64,000 nucleotides of DNA from Nostoc carneum NIES-2107 (lineage in GTDB: Bacteria; Cyanobacteriota; Cyanobacteriia; Cyanobacteriales; Nostocaceae). Each line of letters begins with the position of its first letter. Position 1 is the first letter of the stretch. The notes beneath the pieces are model-generated. The model was not told where the DNA came from and made no database searches. It worked only from the letters and a program-made list of their open reading frames with translations. Location: assembly GCA_002368155.1 (NCBI GenBank), contig AP018180.1:2868784-2932783 (forward strand). Direction: 5' to 3'. Below, piece by piece: positions 28,724 through 38,560 of the stretch. The translations under genes and the position numbers were made by a program.

Positions 28724-29553
28724 CTCAACACGATTGCAATGATGGGTGTACACATAGTTGCAAGTATTTTGTCCTAAGAGATGGTCAGTGTAGCTGCAAT
28801 TTATCTCATCGGGTAATTTGCTTCAACTTTAAAGTACTTTACTGCCTCAATTCTCTAAATCACAAGCTTATTTTAATCAAAATATACACAATTTAATTCT
28901 TAATTTATATCTTGCAATTATACTGATGCATACGCTACATGATCTTAGTAGATTGATATTAAATGAATATCTGTATTATTTGATGCAATTGCACAGATTG
29001 AGAGCCAAATATATTAAATAAATATTATTTATTAAGATATCGTTATCTAATTAAAATGAAATTTTTAAATCAGATTCTTCTATGAAAAGCTTCAATAACT
29101 AATTTCAAAACTTGTACAAATTCATATGAGATTTTTAAATCTACGTAGGTGTTTTAGTACTGAAGTTTTTTCATTATCTGATTTTATTTTTCAATTCTCT
29201 ATAGTTTCCTGTTTCCTTTTCAGGTAAGTGTGTTTAAAGCAAATTCAGTCAAGTGCTGCTAGGTGCAAGGGAAAAATAAATTCTACTTCTACGTAAAAGA
29301 AGTAGGCGATCGCAAGTTTTTTGTATAAAATAGCATATCAATATTGGTCGGCTTCTTATCAGTATATACACTGAACAAGTTGAAGCAAAATCACGATTAC
29401 CAATATCTAGTAGAAAGCTAAAAAGCTGACAAGGCAATGGTTATGCCATTTTTTTATTCCTAATTTTCTGCAACATAACCATTAAACTATTTCCTATTTT
29501 GACGATTTCTAGCACCCAAATTAAAGTATTTTTTGTATCTAGGAGTTAAGCAG
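28724..29553. other. 830-bp AT-rich divergent gap upstream of H-NOX
   Basis: No convincing gene. It includes a short hairpin CTACTTCT/AGAAGTAG (29283-29305) next to a GGCGATCGC site. It must contain the promoters of the TPR gene and the H-NOX unit, but I could not define boxes. AGGAG at 29541-29545 is a good ribosome-binding site for H-NOX. Confidence 0.5.
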
Positions 29554-30123
29554 ATGTATGGTCTAGTCAACAAAGCAGTTCAAGACATGATTTGCAAATA
29601 CCACGGTGAAGATACCTGGGAAGCCATTAAGAAAAAGGCTGACCTGGAGGATATTGACTTTTTTATAGGTATGGATTCTTACTCTGATGATGTTACCTAT
29701 CGTTTAGTCGCAGCCGCTAGTGAAGTGCTGAATCAACCAGCCGCAGAACTCCTTATAGCTTTTGGCGAATACTGGGTAACATACACAGCAGAAGAAGGCT
29801 ATGGTGACTTATTAGACAGTGCAGGTGATTCCTTACCTCAGTTTATGGAAAATCTCGACAATCTCCATGCCAGGGTAGGCTTGAGTTTTTCGCAACTGCG
29901 TCCACCCTCATTTGACTGCGAACAAGCCACAGATCAGTCTGTTGAGCTGCATTACCAATCTACAAGGTCAGGATTGGCTCCTATGGTAATTGGGTTACTC
30001 CACGGTTTAGGAAAACGCTTTGGTACCAAGATAGATGTTACCCAAACCAGTTTTAAAGAACAAGGAGCTACCCACGATATCTTCTCTGTTGAATACGAAA
30101 ATTCTCACTCCTATGACAAATGA
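29554..30123 (+). CDS. H-NOX haem-based NO sensor
   Basis: 189 residues. The ATG at 29554, 8 bp after AGGAG, begins MYGLVNKAV, the invariant H-NOX start. Proximal haem ligand His105 is in LDNLHARVG and the propionate-binding Y134-x-S136-x-R138 motif is in HYQSTRSG. Trp74 (EYWV) lies in the distal pocket as in the Nostoc H-NOX I know from structural work, and there is no distal Tyr at 140, which in the family goes with NO/CO rather than O2 binding. It acts in the cytoplasm, binding NO and controlling a partner enzyme. The partner is clear: the next gene overlaps it by 11 bp and is a hybrid kinase with an HNOBA-like N-terminus. Confidence 0.97.
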   Translation: MYGLVNKAVQDMICKYHGEDTWEAIKKKADLEDIDFFIGMDSYSDDVTYRLVAAASEVLNQPAAELLIAFGEYWVTYTAEEGYGDLLDSAGDSLPQFMENLDNLHARVGLSFSQLRPPSFDCEQATDQSVELHYQSTRSGLAPMVIGLLHGLGKRFGTKIDVTQTSFKEQGATHDIFSVEYENSHSYDK

Positions 30124-33100
30124 TCGGGCTATCGAGTTAGAACAATTCAGTCTTGCGCCTGAACAAATTGCTGCATTATTTCCCTTCCATCTGGTAATCG
30201 ATCAACACATGAAGATTGTCCAGGTAGGTAAGGTGTTGCAGCGCATATTAGAACCGATCGCAATTTTAGATAGTTCCCTAGAAGAACATTTTCAAATTAA
30301 TCGCCCCAAATGCCCAAGTAGCTTTACAGCTATTTGTCAGCAAACGCGATCGCTATTTTTATTGCAATCGCATCATCGAGAAATGCAACTCAAGGGGCAG
30401 ATGGTATATCTCGAGAAATCAAATCATCTGCTCTTTTTGGGTTCTCCCTGGATTACTGATATTGCTAATATCAAAAAGCTGGATCTCACTCTTAACGATT
30501 TTCCTTTATACGATTCGATTTCTGATTATCTGTTTCTTTTACAAGCGAAAAATTCAGCCTTGACAGATGCCCAAAAACTCACTACAAGACTCACATCTCA
30601 GCGCGCAGAATTAAGAGCTACAGCTTCTCGATTACGAACGTTAATTGATAGTTTACAGCTGGGTGTGCTGCTAGAAGATGATAACCGACAGATTGTCTTA
30701 GTAAATCAGGAATTGTGTCATCAATTTGGTATTCCCCAATCTCCAGAAGCTTTACATGGACTTGATTGTCGGCAAGTAGCACAAACAGCCAAACAACTAT
30801 TTAAAGAACCAGAGAAATATGCCCAACGCCTAGATGAGATTGTTAGCCAGGGTGAAATAGTTCTCAATCAAGAATGGCAACTCTTGGATGGAAGGACTTT
30901 TGAACAAGAGTACATTCCGATTGTGGTTGATCACAAATTTTATGGTCATTTGTGGAAATATAGCGACATCACATTACGGAAGCAATCGGAAAATGCTCTC
31001 AGACTGAGTGAAGAACGCTTAAAATTGGCTCTGGATTCGGTAGATGAAGGACTTTGGGACTGGAATTTAGCAACTGGAGAAGTGTATCGTAGCCCACGCT
31101 GGGCGACAATGCTGGGTTATGAGCCAGAAGAAATCGAAAATACGATTAAAGTCAAAAATAGGTTGATTCATCCAGAGGATCTACCAATAATGCACCAACG
31201 ACTCATAGCGCATTTCAAGGGTAGAACCCCTTTTTATGAAGCAGAAGCTCGCTTTTTAACGAAATCTGGAACATGGAAGTGGATTCTGGATCGGGGTAAG
31301 TTGGTAAGTCACGATTCTCAAGGAAAACCTCTGAGAATGGTGGGAACGCATCTCGATATTACTGAACGCAAAAACGCAGAAGCATTATTACAGCAACAAT
31401 ATCAACGCGTGTTGCTGCTCAAGCAAATTACTGAAGAAATTCGTCAGTCGTTGCAATGGGAAAAAATTCTGCAAACAACGGTAACAGAAGTACAACGAAT
31501 TTTACAGGCCGATCGCGTCCTCATCTTCCAAATTAATCCTGATGGTTCTGGCAAAGTTGTTCAAGAAGCTGTAGTACCGCAATGGGCGGCTGTTTTAGAA
31601 AACGATGTTTGTGATACTTGTCTGCAAAAGAAATATCTAGAATTTTATAGTCAAGGGCAAATAACGATCATTTCTGATTTGGTGCAGACAGAAGCAAAAC
31701 CTTGTCGGACAAAGGATTGCCCAGTAAAAGCGAATCTGGTTGTGCCAATTCTGCTACGAGATAATTTGTGGGGTTTGTTAATCATTCATCAGTGCGATCG
31801 CCCCAGAGAATGGACGGAATTAGAGTTAGATTTGCTTACCCACCTCGCAGCGCAAATGGGTATTGCGCTAACTCAAGCACAATTGCTAGATCAAGAAATT
31901 CATCAAGCCAATTTGTTAGCACAGCAGAATGAAGAGTTAACTATTGCCAAGCAAGCCGCAGAAACAGCGAATATGGCGAAGAGTAATTTCCTCGCCACCA
32001 TGAGTCACGAAATTCGTACCCCCATGAATGCGGTGATTGGGATGACGGGATTGTTGTTAGATACTTCCCTCAAACCAGAGCAACGCGACTATGTGGAAAC
32101 TATCCGCAATAGTGGCGATGCCTTAATGACAATTATTAATGATATTCTCGACTTTTCTAAAATAGAGTCTAACAATTTAGAGTTAGAAGAACAGCCCTTT
32201 GACTTGCAAGTCTGTGTAGAAGAAGCTTTAGATTTACTTGCACCTCAGGCTGCTGCCAAAGGTATTGAATTGATGTATCAACTGGCATGGCATACGCCGA
32301 CTTTAATTATTGGTGATATTACGCGTCTGCGCCAAGTTCTTTGGAATTTAGTTAGCAATGCCGTCAAATTTACCAATAATGGTGAAATAATTGTCTCCAT
32401 CGCCGTGCAAAGACAGATACCCAAGCGGGTAATTAAAAATCCCGATCATGTATATTACGAATTTCAATTTGCTGTTACAGATACAGGTATCGGTATCCCA
32501 GGCGATCGCTTGCATCGGTTATTCAAACCTTTTAGCCAAGTTGATGCTTCTATGGCACGGCGTTATGGCGGTACTGGCTTGGGATTAGCTATTAGCAAGC
32601 GTCTGAGCGAAATTATGGGCGGCAGAATGTGGGTAGAAAGCGAAGCAGGTAGAGGTTCTACTTTCTATTTCACAGCCAAATTACAAGTTGATCCTGCTAC
32701 TGTCGAAAGTACTTTCCTGTATCCAGAGCTGGTAGGCAAGCAATTAATATTAGTAGCTAATAACAATAATTTACGGAAATGCTTCACTTGGCAACTTCAG
32801 ACCTTGGGTGTCGATGTTCAAGCCGTAGAATCGAGTGAGGCTGCACTAGATTTAATGCGGCAAGATGCCTTTGACATAGCAATATTAGATATTGATAGCC
32901 CTAACATTAACACCCGCGAACTGACGAGTAAAATTCGCAGTTTACACAAACAGCAGCATCTAGCTTTGGTAATGTTGAGTGCCAAAAGCAAGCAAACTTT
33001 AGAGGTGAAGGAGATAGCCACTGAGTTTACTGCCTTTTTAAATAAACCTGTGCGCCAGTATCAGTTGCATAACACATTACTACAAATTGTCCGTGGTAGT

Positions 33101-34003
33101 TGGTCTACGCGCCGGGTTGATGGCAAGCTTAATATACCTTCTTACTCCCGTCTGTCTACATCCCAGATCTCAACAATTGATACCCAGATTGCCCAAAGCT
33201 CAAACTTGAAGATTCTGCTGGTTGAGGATGTGTTGGTGAATCAGAAAATAGCCCTGAAAATGCTGGATCGGCTGGGTTATCGGGCAGATATCGCTAATAA
33301 TGGCAGAGAAGCTCTAGAATCCTTGCAACGGCAACTCTATGATGTCGTGTTTATGGACATTCAAATGCCAGAAATGGACGGTTGGGAGACAACTTCCCGG
33401 ATTCGTGGGGATTTTTCTCAGGCGAATCAACCCTGGATAATTGCCATGACAGCCCATGCACGTCCAGAAGATAGGCAAGAATGTTTATCTGTGGGGATGG
33501 ATGATTATGTCAGTAAGCCGATTCATTTAGAGGCGCTAGAAGCAGTTCTCAACAAATTTGTAACTCAGCATTATCAAGTTTCCCAACCTGCTGTACCTAC
33601 TCCTTTACCTGCTGAGTTAGTCTTACCACCTCCACCCCTGGAGATGAATTTAGTCGCAGCTATTGATCTGAGTATTTTGCAAGAATTGCAAAGCCTAGGC
33701 GGTAGTGAAGGCGATCGCCTAGTTGCGGAACTAATCGAGGTTTACCTAGAAGATACCCCCACAAGAATCCAGGCAATGAAAGATGCTCTGATTGAAAAAG
33801 AGCGCCCAAAGTTACAAAAAGCAGCTCATGCTTTGCGATCGCCTAGTGTTAGTATTGGTGCTGTTAATTTAGGCAAAATTTGTGAAACCCTAGAAACATC
33901 TGCCAAAGAGCAATCATGGGATCAACTATCTGGGTTGGTTAATCAACTAGAGATTGAATATCAGAGTGCGATCGCAGTACTTCAGGGAATACTAACTAAG
34001 TAG
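30113..34003 (+). CDS. H-NOX-associated hybrid histidine kinase (HNOBA-PAS-PAS-GAF-HisKA-HATPase-REC-REC-HPt)
   Basis: 1296 residues from the ATG at 30113, inside the end of the H-NOX gene; an earlier in-frame start is unlikely. Residues about 8-170 ([20 protein letters not shown]) resemble HNOBA, the domain that pairs with H-NOX in guanylate cyclases and kinases. Then PAS (about 195-290), PAS-PAC (about 305-425), GAF (about 440-600, with a Cys-rich CDTC...CRTKDC segment), HisKA with His632 ([11 protein letters not shown]), HATPase, a degenerate receiver (about 874-990; VANNNN replaces the acidic pair), a canonical receiver with Asp1082 ([12 protein letters not shown]) and an HPt domain with His1239 (AHALRSPS). 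No membrane helices. This is a complete phosphorelay controlled by H-NOX, probably passing phosphate to the receiver-phosphatase downstream. Confidence 0.93.
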   Translation: MTNDRAIELEQFSLAPEQIAALFPFHLVIDQHMKIVQVGKVLQRILEPIAILDSSLEEHFQINRPKCPSSFTAICQQTRSLFLLQSHHREMQLKGQMVYLEKSNHLLFLGSPWITDIANIKKLDLTLNDFPLYDSISDYLFLLQAKNSALTDAQKLTTRLTSQRAELRATASRLRTLIDSLQLGVLLEDDNRQIVLVNQELCHQFGIPQSPEALHGLDCRQVAQTAKQLFKEPEKYAQRLDEIVSQGEIVLNQEWQLLDGRTFEQEYIPIVVDHKFYGHLWKYSDITLRKQSENALRLSEERLKLALDSVDEGLWDWNLATGEVYRSPRWATMLGYEPEEIENTIKVKNRLIHPEDLPIMHQRLIAHFKGRTPFYEAEARFLTKSGTWKWILDRGKLVSHDSQGKPLRMVGTHLDITERKNAEALLQQQYQRVLLLKQITEEIRQSLQWEKILQTTVTEVQRILQADRVLIFQINPDGSGKVVQEAVVPQWAAVLENDVCDTCLQKKYLEFYSQGQITIISDLVQTEAKPCRTKDCPVKANLVVPILLRDNLWGLLIIHQCDRPREWTELELDLLTHLAAQMGIALTQAQLLDQEIHQANLLAQQNEELTIAKQAAETANMAKSNFLATMSHEIRTPMNAVIGMTGLLLDTSLKPEQRDYVETIRNSGDALMTIINDILDFSKIESNNLELEEQPFDLQVCVEEALDLLAPQAAAKGIELMYQLAWHTPTLIIGDITRLRQVLWNLVSNAVKFTNNGEIIVSIAVQRQIPKRVIKNPDHVYYEFQFAVTDTGIGIPGDRLHRLFKPFSQVDASMARRYGGTGLGLAISKRLSEIMGGRMWVESEAGRGSTFYFTAKLQVDPATVESTFLYPELVGKQLILVANNNNLRKCFTWQLQTLGVDVQAVESSEAALDLMRQDAFDIAILDIDSPNINTRELTSKIRSLHKQQHLALVMLSAKSKQTLEVKEIATEFTAFLNKPVRQYQLHNTLLQIVRGSWSTRRVDGKLNIPSYSRLSTSQISTIDTQIAQSSNLKILLVEDVLVNQKIALKMLDRLGYRADIANNGREALESLQRQLYDVVFMDIQMPEMDGWETTSRIRGDFSQANQPWIIAMTAHARPEDRQECLSVGMDDYVSKPIHLEALEAVLNKFVTQHYQVSQPAVPTPLPAELVLPPPPLEMNLVAAIDLSILQELQSLGGSEGDRLVAELIEVYLEDTPTRIQAMKDALIEKERPKLQKAAHALRSPSVSIGAVNLGKICETLETSAKEQSWDQLSGLVNQLEIEYQSAIAVLQGILTK

Positions 34004-34099
34004 AGACTAAAAATTAGTATTTTTACTCGTTACTCAGCAAGTTTTCCAGCCATCATTCCCCAAATGATAGGAATGATGGAATATTTGTCAAGAGTCAAA

Positions 34100-34129
34100 G
34101 AGACGCAATTAATCGCGTCTGTACAAGAG
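34100..34129. repeat. GAGACGCAATTAATCGCGTC dispersed palindrome
   Basis: A second copy of the 30-bp repeat found inside hypF (25090), differing by one base in the palindrome, in the gap between the hybrid kinase and the phosphatase gene. Confidence 0.9.
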
Positions 34130-34165
34130 TCAAAGATTATTGATTATTCTTGCTTCCTTATTGCC

Positions 34166-34200
34166 CATTACTCATTACTCATTACTCATTACTCATTACT
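34166..34200. repeat. CATTACT heptamer tandem repeat, 5 units
   Basis: Five exact CATTACT units ending 24 bp before the ATG of the receiver-phosphatase gene, within the likely leader. No Shine-Dalgarno is obvious between the repeat and the start. Confidence 0.9.
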
Positions 34201-34224
34201 CATTCCCCAGCCCTCAGTACACAA

Positions 34225-35415
34225 ATGGATGAAATATCGAATACCAAAATCAAAATATTAGTAATTGATGATGATCGGGTGATTCAACTGATTTTAAAGC
34301 AAGCCCTGCAAGATAGTGAACATGAAGTGATTCTCGCTTCTAGTGGTGAACAGGGACTAGAACAAGCTGAAAAATACCGTCCTGCAATCATTATCTGTGA
34401 TTGGCAAATGGAGGAAATGGATGGTTTAGAAGTATGTCGCAAAATTAAATCTGAACCATCGCTATCCCATAGCTTTTTTATTCTGCTGACATCACGCAAG
34501 GCGGTTGAAGACAGAGTACAAGGTTTAGATACTGGTGCAGATGATTTTTTGAGCAAACCGATTGAGGTGAGCGAATTAAAAGCCAGAGTCAGAGCCGGAT
34601 TGAGACTATATCAAGCGAATCAAGAACTGCAGAAATTAGCTAAAGATTTACAAATCCAAAAACAGCTTTTAGAAACCGAGTTGAGCGAAGCTGCTGATTA
34701 TGTCAAATCTCTTTTACCCGCACAAATGACGGGATTAGTCACCATCAACTCCAGATTTTTCCCATCTAGTCAATTAGGTGGTGATTGCTTTGATTACTAC
34801 TGGCTAGATGACGATCACTTGGTAATTTACCTGCTAGATGTTTCCGGACATGGTTTAGCTGCGGCACTACCTTCAATTTCAGTGCATAATATGTTGCGAT
34901 CGCATTCTTTGCCCCATGCTAGTCTCTATGAACCATGTCAAGTGCTGCAAGATTTGAACAATTTCTTTCAAATGGATCAGCAAAATTTTCAGTACTTTAC
35001 CATTTGGTATGGAGTTTTTAATCGTAGTTCTTATCAACTAACATACGCTAGCGCCGGACATCCTCCAGCTTTATTGCTTTCCAAACCTGCTGGCGCTGAT
35101 TCTGGTTTAGAGGTGAAAAAATTGGTTACCCGTAGTCTGCCAATTGGCGTATCACCAGAACCAAAATATTACAACGATGTATGTGACATTCAAGCTACTA
35201 GTAAACTCTATGTTTTTAGTGATGGAGTTTATGAAGTTGAAAAGCATGATGGTTTACTATTGAACTTGAATGGCTTTATTGATTTATTAACTAAGAATAA
35301 TCAATCATTACAATTAGACATAGACGCAATTTTAGAATATATAAAAATTAATACGAGTAGCCAAATATTTACAGATGACTGCTCTTTAATAGAAATCAAG
35401 TTTGGTACTGAGTGA
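34225..35415 (+). CDS. Receiver-PP2C phosphatase (RsbU/SpoIIE type)
   Basis: 396 residues from the ATG at 34225; the upstream extension of the frame is only heptamer repeat. A receiver (about 8-125) has VIDDDR, Asp59 in IICDWQMEEMDG and the KPI lysine. A coiled coil (about 130-165) joins it to a PP2C-type domain (about 180-395): GGDCFDYYWLDDDHLVIYLLDVSGHG and SAGHPPALL carry the metal-binding Asp residues. Such proteins dephosphorylate STAS-domain antagonists in partner switching. The gene converges with a STAS gene (overlap 20 bp at the 3' ends) and an RsbW-like gene follows, so substrate and kinase are next door. The H-NOX kinase HPt upstream is the likely phospho-donor. Confidence 0.92.
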   Translation: MDEISNTKIKILVIDDDRVIQLILKQALQDSEHEVILASSGEQGLEQAEKYRPAIIICDWQMEEMDGLEVCRKIKSEPSLSHSFFILLTSRKAVEDRVQGLDTGADDFLSKPIEVSELKARVRAGLRLYQANQELQKLAKDLQIQKQLLETELSEAADYVKSLLPAQMTGLVTINSRFFPSSQLGGDCFDYYWLDDDHLVIYLLDVSGHGLAAALPSISVHNMLRSHSLPHASLYEPCQVLQDLNNFFQMDQQNFQYFTIWYGVFNRSSYQLTYASAGHPPALLLSKPAGADSGLEVKKLVTRSLPIGVSPEPKYYNDVCDIQATSKLYVFSDGVYEVEKHDGLLLNLNGFIDLLTKNNQSLQLDIDAILEYIKINTSSQIFTDDCSLIEIKFGTE

Positions 35416-35725
35416 CTTCCTGCATAAATGACGCTTGATTAGGAAATACTTCAAAAACCTGAGTTGTATCACTCAAATCTAGAATCATTTTAATTTGCTC
35501 GTTGATGGCACAAAGTACCAGCCTACCCTGTTGTTGACGCACAATTTTTAGTGTTAACAATAAAGTGCCAAATCCAGAACTGTCCATAAAAGTAACATCT
35601 TGAAAATCTAGCACAATGGTTTTGACACCATCTGCCATTACTTTGCTCATCTCTTCGCAAAGTTTTCTCCCATTTCTCCCATCAAAAATTCCCTGAGGCT
35701 GAATAACTTTTAATTTGTTAGTCAT
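35396..35725 (-). CDS. STAS-domain anti-sigma factor antagonist
   Basis: 109 residues, the usual size. VIQPQGIFDGRNG and the phospho-site loop TFMDSSGFGTLL (Ser50 by comparison with SpoIIAA/RsbV) are clear. Unphosphorylated, such proteins bind an RsbW-like kinase and release its partner. The 3' end overlaps the receiver-phosphatase gene by 20 bp in convergent orientation; the RsbW-like gene lies 109 bp upstream on the same strand. Together the three form a partner-switch module. Confidence 0.93.
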   Translation of the reverse strand: MTNKLKVIQPQGIFDGRNGRKLCEEMSKVMADGVKTIVLDFQDVTFMDSSGFGTLLLTLKIVRQQQGRLVLCAINEQIKMILDLSDTTQVFEVFPNQASFMQEVTQYQT

Positions 35726-35834
35726 AATTTTAGTTACAGAAATGTTTCGTTAAAAATAAACAACAAGACGAAATCAGCTAGCAATCTATTTAAGTAAGTA
35801 GTACAGTACGGCGGAAATAAACTCTTACGCTGCA

Positions 35835-36344
35835 TTAATTTTGAATTTTGAATTTTGAATTTTCAATTCCGCTTTGCGGTACTAGCTCTTTCCGTAGTAA
35901 TAAACAATTTCTAGCATCAAAATCGCGAGTATAGCTAATCTTCCAGCTATATTTATCTCTGAGTTTGAGTAAGAATATACACCCCCAATGAGCTTCTTGA
36001 TCTAAAGGATTGAAAGTCTGATTGCTAGTTTGTTCGCTAAGCTTTTCCAAAGCCGTTTCTAAATTGAAAATATCGCCGCGATCCCAGATACAAAGCTGAA
36101 AATACTCAGCAGAAATTTGGACGGACAAATCAATAGGAGTTTGGGGGCTAAGGTGTTTATGGGCATGGCGTACCACATTTGTAAAGCCTTCAATCAAACC
36201 TGTTTGTCCTTCTATCCATACCCGATTGGTTAAAGGTGAGCAGTTGAATTGATCGAACCAATCCAATACTATTGTGATTGCATTAATATCACTGGCAACT
36301 TGCAAACTAGAGTTAGAAATCAAGAAACTAGTTTCCGATGACAT
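35835..36344 (-). CDS. RsbW-like anti-sigma regulatory kinase (HATPase)
   Basis: 169 residues. A GHKL-type ATPase domain: N-box EGFTNVVRHAHKHL and G1 box CIWDRGDIFNLE. The usual GGRG glycine loop is reduced to AHWGCIFLL, so the ATP lid is atypical. Expected role: phosphorylate the STAS protein encoded just downstream, or hold a sigma factor or other client. A 3' heptamer-like AATTTTGAATTTTGAATT tract abuts the stop. It is related to the protein at 52894. Confidence 0.88.
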   Translation of the reverse strand: MSSETSFLISNSSLQVASDINAITIVLDWFDQFNCSPLTNRVWIEGQTGLIEGFTNVVRHAHKHLSPQTPIDLSVQISAEYFQLCIWDRGDIFNLETALEKLSEQTSNQTFNPLDQEAHWGCIFLLKLRDKYSWKISYTRDFDARNCLLLRKELVPQSGIENSKFKIQN

Positions 36345-37031
36345 TTAAACCGCCCCAGAATCTTGTTTAAGAAAAATAATTATCTTTTTTGACATTAGTT
36401 TGAATTTCTTGTATAAGCTCTCTCTTTCTAGCGCAAATCTATGATAATGACATCCCCAAAGTTACCAATTTTAGCAATAGTACTTTTTCCCATTACCTGA
36501 AGTTATCACCAGATTAGTAGGTTGGGTTAAGCGCAGCGCAGCCCAACATCTATCTTGAACACTTAACTTATATTTCGGTCTTGAGTTGACGTAAGAAAAT
36601 CCAACCAGCATCTGCTATATCTGCTGCTTGTAAGAAGTTGGTGGTGGTCAGATACCGGACTTCTTGAAGAAGTCCGGTATCTAAAAACTCATCACAATTA
36701 ATGAGATTAAGCAATGGGTAACAGCAGCAAGAATTTAGATCATGATTTTTCTTTTTACAGAGTGATTTTTTTACAGAGTTTTTGAATTATTCAAATAAAC
36801 TTGTCAGTGCTGAAAATTATATTTTCAACTGTCCTTGAATAGTTTTTACTTTACTATTATTCGGTTTCATTTTATGCTTGATATGTAATAGGTTTTTCGT
36901 AAGTAAGTACGCTTGATTAAAGCAATATGTAAAGTTTTAAATAAGAAAAAGTAAAGCTTTTTCAAGTTATCTTTCTAAATATTGTTACGTTCAATTGCTG
37001 ACTTACTGACTTACTAATTTAAGGAGCTTTA
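36345..37031. other. 687-bp gene-free gap
   Basis: No gene supported. It holds a hairpin of the GGTTGGGTTAAGCGCAGC type (about 36520-36547), a 33-bp perfect palindrome (36650-36682) and an AT-rich stretch leading to the AAGGAGC ribosome-binding site (about 37020) of the RidA gene. Confidence 0.5.
36650..36682. repeat. Perfect 16-bp stem hairpin
   Basis: AGATACCGGACTTCTT (36650-36665), one G, then the exact complement AAGAAGTCCGGTATCT (36667-36682). It could be a dispersed hairpin of cyanobacterial genomes. No adjacent gene end makes it a normal terminator. Confidence 0.9.
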
Positions 37032-37604
37032 ATGACTCAGCGTATTACCAGTGCTGTAAATTCATTAGTAACCAAATTATCGCGACGCAATGCACTTTTG
37101 TGGCTGGGTGGTGCAGGATTAGGCACCACCTTTGTAGCAGGAACACAAACTGCAGTGAATGCTCATGAAAACAAAGATGTGAAACTGGTAAATCCACCAA
37201 CGCTATATAATGCACCCCGAAATGGCTATAGCCATATAGCTGTTACATCAGCAAGGGCAAAAACTGTTTATATTTCTGGTCAATTTGGTTCAGATTTGCA
37301 AGGAAATCTTGTTTCAAATGAATATGAAGCACAGTTAGTACAGGCTTTTAAGAACCTCCGCTTTGCCTTACAAGCGGTGGGTGCAAAACCAGAAGATGTA
37401 GCTAAAACTACCGTACTTATAGTTAATCACACCCAAGAAAAATTAATACCTTTAGGACGTGAAATTGCTAATATATGGGGGAATAATCCACCAGCAAACA
37501 CTCTGATTCCTGTTCCGAGATTAGCACTTGACGGTATGTTATTTGAAATAGATGCTTATGCCGTAATTCCAGAAAAACCAGAGAGAGGAATGTTCCAGTT
37601 TTAA
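37032..37604 (+). CDS. RidA-family protein with Tat-type export signal
   Basis: 190 residues. The N-terminus has a twin-arginine motif (SRRNALLWLGGAG, residues 17-29), a hydrophobic core and a probable cleavage site VNA|H near residue 44. The rest is a RidA/YjgF-like domain (TVYISGQFGSDLQGNL, QLVQAFKNLRFALQAVGAKPEDV, TLIPVPRLALDGMLFEIDAYAVIP). Classic RidA deaminates reactive enamines in the cytoplasm; the family's conserved Arg is plausibly the one in VPRLA. An exported version implies a periplasmic or thylakoid-lumen substrate, which I cannot name. Preceded by AAGGAG at good spacing. Single gene. Confidence 0.85.
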   Translation: MTQRITSAVNSLVTKLSRRNALLWLGGAGLGTTFVAGTQTAVNAHENKDVKLVNPPTLYNAPRNGYSHIAVTSARAKTVYISGQFGSDLQGNLVSNEYEAQLVQAFKNLRFALQAVGAKPEDVAKTTVLIVNHTQEKLIPLGREIANIWGNNPPANTLIPVPRLALDGMLFEIDAYAVIPEKPERGMFQF

Positions 37605-37706
37605 TACCATTTTGAACAAAGAACGCGACAGATGGGTAGGGGCACGGCATCCACAATCTTTTGATATATCAAATATTTTGCAGGTGCCGTGCCCCTACAG
37701 CATTAC
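37603..37706 (+). repeat. About 100-bp MITE-like repeat, copy C
   Basis: Starts AATACCATTTTGAACAAAGA as in copy A, then GTAGGGGCACGGCATCC and, near its end, the complementary GGTGCCGTGCCCCTAC. It follows the RidA stop directly and separates it from the DUF72 remnant. Confidence 0.75.
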
Positions 37707-38560
37707 AAATCCCATAAACTGAGCTGGTTAGGTGGGCGATCAAGGTTGTTCCAAGGTAGGGGAGGAACTGCGACACCATTCTGTTCTAGTAAATTTTGGA
37801 AGTGACGGGCTGTGCTAGGCGATCGCTCTTCTATAGGACAATGAACAAAGAAATAAATCTGCACTCCCACCTGTAACCACTGTTGAATCTGCGTTACCCA
37901 CTCTTCCATAAACGGCTGATTCACAGGTAAATTCGGGTGTGAGATAAAGCGAATTAGGGTAAAAGGTGCTGTGACGCTAAATTGTACTGGTAATTTCGGT
38001 TTGCGTCGTTCTGAATTTAGCTGAGGATCATCATCTCCAGTGTAGATGGGGCGCGAGTCTAACAGTACTCTACCAACATTGAGCTTTTCTAACAGCGCCG
38101 TCAAATTACTAGCATGAGGTTCCTTAAACCAATCCGGATGGCGAACTTCTAGCGCTAGGGGTGCAACTGTATGTGGCCAGGCTTCTAAAAAAGTAGCCAA
38201 ATCTTCTATTAATATAGGTGCGTAACTGGGCGGTAATTGAGCAAATATCGGCCCAAGATGCTTACCCAAAGGACGCATATTTTCCAGAAATTGTAAAGCC
38301 GCAGGGATATATGGTTGCAACAAACCTTGATGGGTAATATCACGTGGTAATTTCAAACAGAATTCAAACCCTGGTGGTGTTTCCGTCGCCCAGCGAGTGA
38401 CAGTTTCCTGATTAGGGATAGCGTAGAAAGTAGTATTTCCCTCCACAGTTGTGAAGCGGCGACTGTAGAGAGAAAGAAACTCAGCTGTGCGAGTACCTGA
38501 AGGATAGAGTTCACCCACCCATCCTTTATACGCCCAAACAGCACAACCAATAAAAAATTT
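37703..38560 (-). pseudogene. DUF72 (YecE-like) gene, 5' end cut off by IS1-family insertion
   Basis: A TIM-barrel-like DUF72 domain: after FFIGCAVWAYKGWVGELYPSG come FTTVEGNTTFYAIPN, FEFCLKLPRDITH, LGPIFAQLPPS, LALEVRHPDWF and IYFFVHCPIEERSP. The frame is open on the IS side only through the inverted repeat, with no ATG, GTG or TTG before the GTG at codon 38518. If the IS and one 8-bp duplicate are removed, the frame joins the ATG at 39344 (MTNDKRVKFFIGCAVW). Translation from 38518 would lack about the first 20 residues including strand 1, so I call it disrupted. The family function is unknown. Confidence 0.85.

Noticed and set aside
29249..29437. 62-codon frame upstream of H-NOX
   Set aside because: No Shine-Dalgarno, no recognisable protein features, AT-rich gap.
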